From Marinicella marina (GTDB taxonomy: Bacteria; Pseudomonadota; Gammaproteobacteria; Xanthomonadales; Marinicellaceae), in the NCBI RefSeq assembly GCF_030065545.1, contig NZ_JASJNC010000003.1, forward strand, positions 1 through 64,000: DNA of 64,000 bases. Reading direction: 5' to 3'. The notes under the pieces were generated by a model that was not told the DNA's origin, searched no databases, and saw nothing but the letters and a program-made list of their open reading frames with translations. Made by a program: the position numbers and the translations under genes. Below, piece by piece: positions 18,462-26,736 of this stretch. The stretch's first letter is position 1, and the number at the start of each line of letters is the position of its first letter.

Positions 18462-21113
18462 TCAATCAAAACCATCAGCAAAAATCAGGTCATCAACTGA
18501 ATCCACCACTGAAAAAGCAATCGTTTGACTTGATACAATGGCACCACCAGCACTTGCTGCATCATAAGCGGTCAGCACCAAAGTATAGTTACCCAACAAC
18601 AGCTGCATACCTGTAAAATCACCATTGTTATCACCAAACAGTGCATAAGGCGCCACATTCTCAACTTGGCTGTGAATGATGGGACCTGTGAGTTCGAAAC
18701 CAACGCTGGCCGTACCAGCTGGTGTTGATGTGGCTTCGATTGAAAAGCTGGTGAAGCCCAGTTGTGACAGGTTGAGTTGTTGGTCATCAGACAGCGACAC
18801 GACTTGCTTGTTTTCAACGGCATCAATCAAAACTGCCGACATCGATGGCACCCCAACTTGGATGGTAACCTGAGTGCTTGCTGAGTTTAGTTCACCATCT
18901 GTGGCTTGATAAGTGAACTGAAAGACCCCTTCGGTATTCAACTCAGGCGAATAACTGAAACTGCCATTGGGGTTCAACTCAAGCGCTCCATCGCTCACAG
19001 GCATCACCAACACAGCAGTCATGTCATCGCCATCTTGATCCACATCATTGATCAACACGCCTGGCGCAGATACAGCCAAGGTTTCATTGGTGGCTATCTT
19101 GTAGGCATCAGCAAATGCCTGTGGCGCACGATTTTGTTGTGGTCCGATTCGCTCAATGTACAACGCCACTTCAGAACCCATGGTCACTGGAACCGTAAAA
19201 GGACTCGATGATCCGTTGGCTTCATCCTCAATGCGCTCCCCAGTGAGTGGGTTGAACCAATTCAATCGATAATTCACAGCAGCCAAACCGCTCACACCGA
19301 CCGCATCAGGCTCATCTTTGGCATAGACCACATACAAACCCTGGTCGCTGTCTTCCATGGCCCAAAGTCCATCACCAGTGACTATCGAATCATTCGGGCT
19401 GAGTTCATTGAAACGACTGGACAGCATGAAATTCTTCAGTCGATTCAAGTCGCCCAACACCTCAGCACTGGGATCATGGGGGTCATTGGCAGAAGCTGGG
19501 TCGCCATTGGCATTTCGGCTGCATAATTTGCCAGACTCTTGACACTCATAAGCGTTATACAACAGCGCATAGCCACCACCCGTGGCGCTGCCCCAGTTGG
19601 ACTGTCGAATATTGGTTCTGTCATCCACGTGCAGCAAATTCAAATGCCAAGGGTGACACTCTGCCATGACATAGACCCAGTCTCCTTGACTGGCCCGGGC
19701 ATGAACCCCTTCAGGACTGCGGTCGTTGTTGTTGCCACAAATCTGTTGCGCAAAAACATTGATGTTCTCATCAGCACCAAACTGCATGGCTTGGCCATTG
19801 TTGTGGTGGACACCGATGGGGTGAATCGGGTCATGCAGTTTTATTTCAGCTGCTATCGCCTCCATCAAGGCTTTATCCTCAGCACTGGAACAACTGCCCA
19901 TCAGGTATTCCTCACCAGAGAGCCAAACCAAATGATCCAAATCACGGAAAGCCTCAACCAATGCTTTGATGTAACGCTTGGCATCTTGATTCAATGGCAC
20001 CTCACAACCCCATGGCCTGGCCGTGTCATCAATCACATGCAGCCAAGTGACGATACCGGCTGCATCTAACTGCAACAAGTATTCCCGCCAGGCCGCAAAA
20101 ACCCCAGCCCTGATGTCACTGCTGGCATCATTATTGATCACAAAAGGGTCTTCAAAATCATAACCATCACCCTCAAAAGAACGAATCGAATGCATGTACA
20201 ACGCATTGGCGCCTGATGCAATCAATTCATCGACTATCTCTTGTCTGCGTTGATCAGTCTCATACAAAAAGCCCTCAGGGCCACCAACCCCAGCCATAAA
20301 GAAGGCTTGGTTGGAGTTTTGTTTTTTGAACCACTGGCCACCCTCATCAACCACCAATGGATCAGCAGGTGCTACTCCGGCTGCATAAAGTAGGCCACCC
20401 AACAAGTGTGAGCGAAAATCAGCATCGGCATAACTGGCATTGGTGTGTCCCATACCGGTATACCAAGACCTGCCGCCATCGTATTCATGGTACCAACTGA
20501 TGGGGTGATCATCACCCATTTGACCACCGTTGTAGCTGTCTTCATCCAGAGTCAAAAGCACCTTGATGTCTGAGGCAACAGACGCTCTGGGATTGGATTG
20601 AAAGTTGTACCATTCATCGTTGCGCTGCCAAGTGGCAGGCAGGTTTTGGGTTGATGGGTGGGTGGCATCTTCAACCAATACATCGGCGTTTTGGATGGAC
20701 GGGTGGTTATCAAAATAACTGCCTACCAGTTGCCCATACCAAGGCCAACTGTACTCTGTGTCACTGGCCGAGTGCACACCGACATAACCGCCGCCATCGC
20801 GGATGTAGACCTCAAAAGCGGCTTGTTCAATGGCATTGAGCACATCTCCACTGGTCAATAAAAACACCACTGCTTCATACTGCGCTAAATTGGCTGCACT
20901 GAAAGCCGATGCATCTTCAGTGAAACTCACTTCAAAGCCGTGGGCCTGAGATAACTCAGTCAATGCATTGATGGCTGATGGAATCGAGCCGTGTCTGAAA
21001 CCGCTGGTCTTGCTGAATACCAAGACATCAAATGTCGGCGTGTTTTGGGCCTTGAGCACTGGGCTTACCAGCCAACACAAGCCTAAAAATAGCCAGAAAG
21101 TGATCGATTTCAT
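18462..21113 (-). CDS. Secreted ThuA-domain and glycosidase-like multidomain protein
   Basis: An 883-residue exported protein. It has a signal peptide (1-22). A ThuA/GATase-like domain follows (about 27-245: SKTSGFRHGSIPSAI, DGGGYVGVHSASDTEYSWPWYGQLVG, GRSWYTGMGHT). Then comes a TIM-barrel-like region (about 265-620: RRQEIVDELIASGANALYMHS, DHLVWLSGEE) reminiscent of DUF4038-type glycosidases. A cadherin/VCBS-like beta domain (about 665-765: ADAYKIATNETL, GSFSYSPELNTEGVFQFTYQATDG) is next, and a further beta domain ends with DDLIFADGFD. It probably degrades or binds a polysaccharide outside the cell. The catalytic assignment is inferred. Confidence 0.75.
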   Translation of the reverse strand: MKSITFWLFLGLCWLVSPVLKAQNTPTFDVLVFSKTSGFRHGSIPSAINALTELSQAHGFEVSFTEDASAFSAANLAQYEAVVFLLTSGDVLNAIEQAAFEVYIRDGGGYVGVHSASDTEYSWPWYGQLVGSYFDNHPSIQNADVLVEDATHPSTQNLPATWQRNDEWYNFQSNPRASVASDIKVLLTLDEDSYNGGQMGDDHPISWYHEYDGGRSWYTGMGHTNASYADADFRSHLLGGLLYAAGVAPADPLVVDEGGQWFKKQNSNQAFFMAGVGGPEGFLYETDQRRQEIVDELIASGANALYMHSIRSFEGDGYDFEDPFVINNDASSDIRAGVFAAWREYLLQLDAAGIVTWLHVIDDTARPWGCEVPLNQDAKRYIKALVEAFRDLDHLVWLSGEEYLMGSCSSAEDKALMEAIAAEIKLHDPIHPIGVHHNNGQAMQFGADENINVFAQQICGNNNDRSPEGVHARASQGDWVYVMAECHPWHLNLLHVDDRTNIRQSNWGSATGGGYALLYNAYECQESGKLCSRNANGDPASANDPHDPSAEVLGDLNRLKNFMLSSRFNELSPNDSIVTGDGLWAMEDSDQGLYVVYAKDEPDAVGVSGLAAVNYRLNWFNPLTGERIEDEANGSSSPFTVPVTMGSEVALYIERIGPQQNRAPQAFADAYKIATNETLAVSAPGVLINDVDQDGDDMTAVLVMPVSDGALELNPNGSFSYSPELNTEGVFQFTYQATDGELNSASTQVTIQVGVPSMSAVLIDAVENKQVVSLSDDQQLNLSQLGFTSFSIEATSTPAGTASVGFELTGPIIHSQVENVAPYALFGDNNGDFTGMQLLLGNYTLVLTAYDAASAGGAIVSSQTIAFSVVDSVDDLIFADGFD

Positions 21114-21265
21114 GCATTACTCCAGTTGAATCTCTGTTTAGGTTAAGAATTATGCCACTGGGTTTTTGCTGACCAGTTCTCAATTAAGAAAACCACACGA
21201 CTGGATGGTTATGAACTTAATCATTTATTAACCCATTGAACCCAATGGTCAAAGTTTCAATCGCT

Positions 21266-22066
21266 TCAAGGGTCGTTGTTGATCACATCGGAAGCATTTA
21301 AAAACCATTCGGGATTGTTGATTTGTTTCAGTTTTTCAGAAGTGGGCAACACCTTGGGATCTAGGTGAGTGGCGGTCAATGGATGGGGGTTACCAACACA
21401 CAAATCCAAGGCCCGTCGGGTTTCATTGAAGGCATAATTACCACGATGTAACATCTGGGCATCAAACACCAACACATCACCCACATCCAAACTGATCAAT
21501 TCAGCACCCGACAATGGTTCGGTGTTGTGGTGTCCGTTCTGCTCCAACCTAACTTCACGTTCATTCGGACTGTCCCATCTTTTGTGGCTGCCCGGTACCA
21601 ACTCAACACCCTTTTCCGTCACCAAAGGTATGCGCACATGTAAACTGAGCATGTTCTTCTGCTCAGCGATGAACACCGATTCATCAATTGAATCATACTG
21701 CATATCACGGTGCCAGTAAGGCAATTTGTGTTGATCCAGCGGGTTGAAAAACAACTGGGTGTTATGAAAATAAAGTCCTGTACCAAAAATATCAGTCAAC
21801 GTTTTAACCAAAACATCTGCTGTGATCGCATTGAAGAAATCCACGCGCGTTCTGCCATCATCAAAGAAGTATTGTTGCAGTGTCAGGGCATGCATGTTGA
21901 CCATGTCATACTGTTTGATATCGGCTTGATTGGCGGTGAACCAGCCGTCAAAAACTGGGTTCACCGCACTGGCAATCGCACTCGAATTTTTGGTGTTGAG
22001 TAAGGATGGCAGCACCACATACCCATGCTGCTCGAAATGGTCACGCCTTCCTATCAAGTCAGACAC
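21266..22066 (-). CDS. Phytanoyl-CoA dioxygenase (PhyH) family protein
   Basis: A 266-residue Fe(II)/2-oxoglutarate oxygenase. The metal-binding triad is visible: H-x-D in PYWHRDMQYD (near residue 118) and the distal His in FDAQMLHRGNYAFNETRRAL (near residue 206), where the following Arg would hold 2-oxoglutarate. VPGSHKRWDSP near 160 is also typical. The substrate cannot be deduced. It stands upstream of nothing obvious in the same pathway and lies 26 bp from tpx on the same strand. Confidence 0.8.
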   Translation of the reverse strand: MSDLIGRRDHFEQHGYVVLPSLLNTKNSSAIASAVNPVFDGWFTANQADIKQYDMVNMHALTLQQYFFDDGRTRVDFFNAITADVLVKTLTDIFGTGLYFHNTQLFFNPLDQHKLPYWHRDMQYDSIDESVFIAEQKNMLSLHVRIPLVTEKGVELVPGSHKRWDSPNEREVRLEQNGHHNTEPLSGAELISLDVGDVLVFDAQMLHRGNYAFNETRRALDLCVGNPHPLTATHLDPKVLPTSEKLKQINNPEWFLNASDVINNDP

Positions 22067-22092
22067 TGCCTAACAACCAGTAGATGTACTAC

Positions 22093-22590
22093 TTACAAAG
22101 TGGCCAATGCCGCAGCATAATCAGGTTCATTAACCACATCATCAACCAGCTCGCTGTAAACCACCTCGCCATTCTCATTGATTACCAGCGTGGCACGCGC
22201 ATACAAACCATTGAGTGGTCCATCAGTCATCTTCACACCATAATTTTTGGCCAATGACTGATGCCTAAAATCTGAGGTAGTCACAGCATTTTCGATGCCC
22301 TCAGCAGCACAAAAACGATTCAAGGCAAACGGCAAGTCCATTGAAGCGAATAACAGCACCACATCATCAAGTGCTGCGGCTTTTTGGCTGAAAGTTTTTA
22401 ACTGCAGCGCACAAACAGCGGTATCCACACTGGGGAAAATATTAAAAATGACTTTCTTGTTCTTAAATTCAGCCAAAGTGGCATCACTCAAGTCTGCTTT
22501 GATCAATTGAAAATCAGGTGCTTGTGAGCCGACCTTCGGAAAGTCACCTTCGGTGTTGATTGGGTTGCCTTTGAATTTTGTTTGAGCCAT
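22093..22590 (-). CDS. tpx: Thiol peroxidase
   Basis: An atypical 2-Cys peroxiredoxin that reduces hydroperoxides using thioredoxin. The 165 residues match the family length. The peroxidatic Cys is in FPSVDTAVCALQLKTF (near residue 60) and the resolving Cys in LPFALNRFCAAEG (near residue 95). The N terminus TKFKGNPINTEGDFPKVG is also characteristic. It is probably cytosolic, with no signal peptide. It is transcribed away from the sRNA candidate at 22820-22990. Confidence 0.93.
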   Translation of the reverse strand: MAQTKFKGNPINTEGDFPKVGSQAPDFQLIKADLSDATLAEFKNKKVIFNIFPSVDTAVCALQLKTFSQKAAALDDVVLLFASMDLPFALNRFCAAEGIENAVTTSDFRHQSLAKNYGVKMTDGPLNGLYARATLVINENGEVVYSELVDDVVNEPDYAAALATL

Positions 22591-22819
22591 TGATGTATTC
22601 CTTAATTAAATCAAAGATTATAGCACCATCAACTGTAACTTAAATCTGGATTTGAACAGCTGTTACTTGAATTAACCATTGGCTACTGATTTGATCAAAA
22701 TGGACCGTGCTTCATACATTGGCATACTTTTCTCTCGTGTTTACCTGTTAAAAATGTCATTAGGCCGTATTTTGTTATTATGGGTCCTTAATTTGAAAAA
22801 AATATGGTGTGAAATCCAT

Positions 22820-22990
22820 ACAATAGGAACTGTTGGTAAGACACTCACACACACAAGGAACAGACAGGAGGTCGCGCTCTGAAAGGATTCAGGGTTTAGC
22901 ATCTAGGAAAGCAAGGATCGAAACGGGTGTCTTCATCAACAACAGGAATACTGCACAAGGATGTGATTTTACCCCAAGAAAACAGCCAGC
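22820..22990 (+). ncRNA. Candidate CsrA/RsmA-sequestering sRNA (CsrB/RsmY-like)
   Basis: The 420-bp gap between tpx and the phosphatase gene contains no convincing protein, but its plus strand carries eight GGA motifs between 22826 and 22961. Two sit exactly as AGGA tetraloops on perfect stems: CTGAA-AGGA-TTCAG (22879-22892, extendable to 7 bp) and CACA-AGGA-TGTG (22954-22965). The latter contains ACAAGGATGT, which matches the known CsrA consensus. Others (TAGGAAAGC, CAAGGATCG, ACAGGAATAC, CAAGGAACAG, ACAGGAGG) are in likely single-stranded stretches. A TACAAT -10-like element sits at 22820. Exact ends are uncertain and no strong intrinsic terminator is evident. The minus strand is gene-free. 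Confidence 0.6.
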
Positions 22991-23010
22991 ATAGTTGCCT
23001 AAAATCTACT

Positions 23011-23490
23011 TCATTTAAACATTTTCGGTTTTAAAAAACAGGCCATCGCACCACCACCGGCTTCGATGTCTTCAAAAGTGAGTTTTGCATAAGCGCAGGT
23101 TGGGAAATTAGCCAAATCAGCATCACTCAAGTGGTTGATCAGATTGGTGAATGCCGGGTTGTGTCCCACCAACAACAGCTCATCATGGGTCAACAGGGCC
23201 GTTGATAACCAGCTGATTAAATTCGACGCCGAAAATTCATACAAATCATCCACCACTTGCCAGTCAAATGCATCACCAGCCCAGTTTTCTGCAATGGTTG
23301 TTATGGTTTCTCGGGCTCTGGTGGCCGGGCTACAAAAGACTTTTGGCCACCGTTCAAAAACATCGTCCAATGCCTTGGCCATGATAACGGCATCTTTGCG
23401 CCCCCTGCTGTTCAATGGCCTGTGTTGGTCACTGAGTCTTGGATTATCCCAACTGGACTTGGCGTGTCTGATCAGGTGCAGTGTTTTCAT
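23011..23490 (-). CDS. SixA-like histidine phosphatase
   Basis: A 159-residue histidine-phosphatase-superfamily protein. The start chosen is ATG at 23490, which overlaps the Rieske gene's stop by 4 bp (ATGA); the frame is open 26 codons further but that extension is unconserved. The RHG-type catalytic motif is LIRHAKSSWDN (residues 5-15). VFCSPATRARETITTIAE near residue 58 and LLVGHNPAFTNLINHL near residue 110 supply the second catalytic His. SixA enzymes dephosphorylate phosphohistidine; the substrate here is inferred. Confidence 0.85.
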   Translation of the reverse strand: MKTLHLIRHAKSSWDNPRLSDQHRPLNSRGRKDAVIMAKALDDVFERWPKVFCSPATRARETITTIAENWAGDAFDWQVVDDLYEFSASNLISWLSTALLTHDELLLVGHNPAFTNLINHLSDADLANFPTCAYAKLTFEDIEAGGGAMACFLKPKMFK

Positions 23491-24572
23491 GACTGATCGG
23501 TATAGCGGCGGTAAGCGGCTCTGATTAACTCTTGGTAGTGGTACAAACCCGTTTCTCTTTTCATACACAACCTGCCCTTGTCATAGCTGCCTGAATCCAA
23601 ACCCTTTTGCACCGCCTCACAAATCATGATGTCCTCATCTTGTACCTCATCACTGAACACCCGGTCTTGTTCAATCAAAGCCTCCCTGTCCTCAAATTCC
23701 GGATAATAATAATCAAAGATCACTTTGGTTTGGTTGTGCTTCAGGGGCAGCACTTGATTGGTTTGTAGTCTATTGGGCAGGATATTCAGCATGGTGTTGG
23801 GGTAGATAAAATAGTAATGCGCCTGACCCTCACCATAAAAACCGCTGCCCGCATCCAAGGGACTGAATTGATAGGAATACCACTTGGATAACTCGGTTTG
23901 GTAACTTTTATAATCCAACAATTGATTCAAGCCCGGATGGACATGCGGCAGGTGATAGCCCTCCAGAAAGTTTTCGATATAAACTTTCCAGTTACAATCC
24001 AGAATGAATTCATCGCGCCGGTGAAAACGCATGGCGTTCAAATCAATCGGTTCAATGCGTTGGCTGATGCCATCAACCACAGCATCAAGTTCAGGTACAT
24101 CATCATGCAAAGCAACAAACACCATACCCTGCCAAGACTGTAATTTAACCTCTGGTAATTGATAGTCACTGACCTCAAAGCCAGGGGTGGTGTGCATTTC
24201 AGGAGCGCTTTTTAACTCACCGGTTAAATGGTAATTCCAGCCATGGTATTTACACATCAATGTTTTGCCATGACCATTCTCAAAAGCCAACGGTCCCGCT
24301 CGGTGACGGCAAACATTATGGAAAGCTTTCAAACCCTGACCCGTGTTCACCACGATGATGGGCAGATCGCCAAGCTGATGCACCACATAATCACCAACCT
24401 GAGTCAACTGACTGACGTGCGCGGCCAATTGCCAACTGCGATGCAACACATGGGTCTGGTCTAAAGCAGTGAATAGCCCAGCCTGATAAAATTCAGCAGG
24501 TAAACTGTGAGCCAAGTGCTGTGGCTCTGATTGTGCCACTTGGGCGATTTTCTGTCGGTCTTGTGGATTCAT
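23487..24572 (-). CDS. Rieske-type ring-hydroxylating oxygenase alpha subunit
   Basis: A 361-residue non-haem iron oxygenase. The Rieske [2Fe-2S] ligands are in NVCRHRAGPL and MCKYHGWNYHLTGEL (about residues 85-110). The catalytic domain has NWKVYIENFLEGYHLPHVHPGL (about residues 185-205), supplying Asn/His/His mononuclear iron ligands. The single-subunit form and sequence resemble choline-monooxygenase or glycine-betaine-demethylase type enzymes, but the substrate is not determinable. The frame begins at a TTG at 24587; I prefer the ATG at 24572. It is coupled to the phosphatase gene. Confidence 0.8.
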   Translation of the reverse strand: MNPQDRQKIAQVAQSEPQHLAHSLPAEFYQAGLFTALDQTHVLHRSWQLAAHVSQLTQVGDYVVHQLGDLPIIVVNTGQGLKAFHNVCRHRAGPLAFENGHGKTLMCKYHGWNYHLTGELKSAPEMHTTPGFEVSDYQLPEVKLQSWQGMVFVALHDDVPELDAVVDGISQRIEPIDLNAMRFHRRDEFILDCNWKVYIENFLEGYHLPHVHPGLNQLLDYKSYQTELSKWYSYQFSPLDAGSGFYGEGQAHYYFIYPNTMLNILPNRLQTNQVLPLKHNQTKVIFDYYYPEFEDREALIEQDRVFSDEVQDEDIMICEAVQKGLDSGSYDKGRLCMKRETGLYHYQELIRAAYRRYTDQS

Positions 24573-24654
24573 AGCAGTTGATAACAAAGTACTGCTGCCA
24601 TCTTAATTGAAAGTCGTAACTAAAATACAGGTTTTCCTTGGGCTTAGAAGTAAC

Positions 24655-24745
24655 GTAGGGTGGGCTCTGCCCACCATTTAATGGCACTGCTTTAATTAAA
24701 CAAAAATCATAACTGGTTTTTTTTGGTGGGCGGAGCCCACCCTAC
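24655..24745. repeat. REP-like inverted pair
   Basis: GTAGGGTGGGCTCTGCCCACCA (22 bp, arm split 20+2) at 24655-24676 is repeated in inverted orientation at 24724-24745 with one mismatch, 47 bp apart. Each arm is itself palindromic (GTGGGC-TCT/TCC-GCCCAC). Such paired GGGTGGGC palindromes in intergenic regions are typical of REP/BIME elements mobilised by REP-associated tyrosine transposases. No such transposase is in the window. As RNA it would form a long hairpin between the Rieske gene's leader and the next small gene. Confidence 0.7.
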
Positions 24746-24762
24746 ATACTAAAGCTCAACGA

Positions 24763-24939
24763 TCAAATATGATCGGCATCACCTGTCATCTTAGCCAATA
24801 TCCGCCTGGCCTCTTTAAGTTGTTTCAATAACAAAGGCACACGCTGACGATCACCCCCAAACGATGCTTGAGAAAGTTCAAACTCCATTTGTTCGATCAT
24901 TTTTTCCATTGGCGCAATGTTGGGATCAGGTTTTTTCAT
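24763..24939 (-). CDS. Small helical protein
   Basis: The frame is open from 25032, but ATG at 24939 gives a better-composed 58-residue product (MKKPDPNIAPMEKMIEQM...). It is predominantly helical and charged (LLLKQLKEARRILAKM). There is no strong ribosome-binding site and no recognised family. Confidence 0.4.
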   Translation of the reverse strand: MKKPDPNIAPMEKMIEQMEFELSQASFGGDRQRVPLLLKQLKEARRILAKMTGDADHI

Positions 24940-25301
24940 AAGAGCGGTGTTTGGCTTGAAAACAATCAATTGGCTATTTATCAATTGATTATTTTGATTC
25001 AGTTGTAAGCAGAAAAAAATGGATTCTATCAAAAATAATCATCTGACGAGAGTAAAAAGTCTCAATTACAAGCAGACTTTACCCATAGATAATTAGAAAT
25101 CAAAAAAAACCGGTCTTATCTGTATGTAATTCAGTTTTATAAATTACCTGTCCCAAAACATTTTCATAGCATTTCCAAAAAAGTATTTGTCATCCTCTTT
25201 TAGATGTGAACACTTTTTGATACAGTGAGTCATACAACAGTGGAATCACTGCGTTACGGTTTTGATACCTACTTCAAAGGAAGGTTTTACGGAGAATTAT
25301 A

Positions 25302-26036
25302 GTGTTTAATTATATGTTGCTTTTCTTAGGGCTTTTACAAACCGAGTACAATGATAAAGATACCTGTCATTTATGGACGGAAGCCTTAAAAATTCAAGTT
25401 CTAGAAATGCAAAACAGCTATGGCAAAGAATTTTCACTGAGTAAGGTCTACTCCAGTACATTCGAGTCAAGTCTGTGGATTAGTGATTCGAATATTGATT
25501 TCTTAGAATATGAGTTACCTTACTACAATGAAGAATATTTGGATGCTTCAATTACCAGTAACAACAATATTCGCAACAATGAATACAAACTGATTAATAA
25601 CGAAATGAGTATTTACCTTACTCATTATAAACTGTCTGAGCTTGACCAATTCGATCCTGAGGATGAACAGTTCATACACCAGGATTTTCTTGAAATTGAA
25701 GGTTACTTGGAAATTGTAAAAAATACCAGCCATTGGGAATTGATGGATTACATGCTCACAAATGACTTTGAAAATTTTGATTGCAACTTGAATTCCAGCA
25801 CTCCACTTTTCATCTATGGTAGTAAATCAAAATTTGCATTATTCAGAAGTAATTCTGATTGGTATAAAGTAACTACAAAAGACTTACGAGTGATTATTGA
25901 AGTGAATTTTCGACTTGGAGAAATAACTTATGAGTATTTCATTGGTGACGATTTGATGCAAGTATTCATACAGCATTCACAACCAATAGAAAAAAATAAA
26001 TTTATTTCATGGATTTCAAATGGCTTGATCGAATGA
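25302..26036 (+). CDS. Hypothetical protein, AT-rich
   Basis: A 244-residue acidic protein with GTG start preceded by ACGGAG at a proper distance. There is no clear signal peptide, although the first 12 residues are hydrophobic. The body is rich in Glu, Asp, Asn, Tyr and Phe (LEYELPYYNEEYLD, DQFDPEDEQFIHQDFLEIEG). Base composition is markedly more AT-rich than the neighbours, suggesting recent acquisition together with the convergent gene at 26136-26495. The family is not recognised. Confidence 0.6.
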   Translation: MFNYMLLFLGLLQTEYNDKDTCHLWTEALKIQVLEMQNSYGKEFSLSKVYSSTFESSLWISDSNIDFLEYELPYYNEEYLDASITSNNNIRNNEYKLINNEMSIYLTHYKLSELDQFDPEDEQFIHQDFLEIEGYLEIVKNTSHWELMDYMLTNDFENFDCNLNSSTPLFIYGSKSKFALFRSNSDWYKVTTKDLRVIIEVNFRLGEITYEYFIGDDLMQVFIQHSQPIEKNKFISWISNGLIE

Positions 26037-26135
26037 CTAACCAAGCGACTTATCAGGAACACCAATCATCGCTTTAAAGAGGTCAAACTATGGCAGGTTT
26101 ATTGTGGCCCCTTTTAGTTGTGACCCTTTTTAGTT

Positions 26136-26495
26136 TTAATTTTGTTGTTGCAAAAACTCTAATTTTAAGCACTTCCATTCTTCATCATCAAGTTGCTTCA
26201 TATACTCATGAATAACTTTTTTAAGTTGTAATTTCTTTGGATAAACATTTTGGCCACTAGTATTTTTAGCAAGGTTCACAGCTTCGTCATGTAGAACTCC
26301 GTATATTACCCAAACCATTAACACTTCCCAAGGATCATCATCAATCATATCCTCTGCATTATCCCATGCTTTTGATAACATGGGAAAAATGCGAGAATTA
26401 TCCTTAGAACATTCAACATTAATTTGTTCGGGCCAAAGCTTTATCACATTATTAAAAACTGCTTTTATTTTAAAATTAATAGCGTTATTTTCCAT
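26136..26495 (-). CDS. Hypothetical protein
   Basis: A 119-residue, mostly helical acidic protein (AWDNAEDMIDDDPWEVLMVWVIYGVLHDEAVNLAK; landmarks W at several positions). It is convergent with the AT-rich gene at 25302-26036, 100 bp apart. Small acidic helical proteins beside AT-rich orphans are sometimes immunity proteins, but nothing here identifies a toxin. The family is not recognised. Confidence 0.5.
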   Translation of the reverse strand: MENNAINFKIKAVFNNVIKLWPEQINVECSKDNSRIFPMLSKAWDNAEDMIDDDPWEVLMVWVIYGVLHDEAVNLAKNTSGQNVYPKKLQLKKVIHEYMKQLDDEEWKCLKLEFLQQQN

Positions 26496-26736
26496 CTCTC
26501 TTAATCACTCTACCATCATATCTAGAAACTGAAACTAATTTAGGAAAGGCACCTCAATCTACAAATTCTTGCACGCTCATCAGACATTTGCCACAGATAT
26601 TTTTGAAGTTAATCCCAGAAACCTAAGACTCAGTTCCCCAAACATCAATTTGAACAAATCGTAGCGAAGCTGTGAGAATTCTGTGATTTTTGTGCGGCAA
26701 ACTGTCGCTTCTTGATTCAATTACGAGGAGTAAAGC

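Noticed and set aside
22679-22882. 67-codon rightward frame in the tpx/phosphatase gap
   Set aside because: No ribosome-binding site, no plausible protein features, and it runs into the GGA-rich sRNA candidate.
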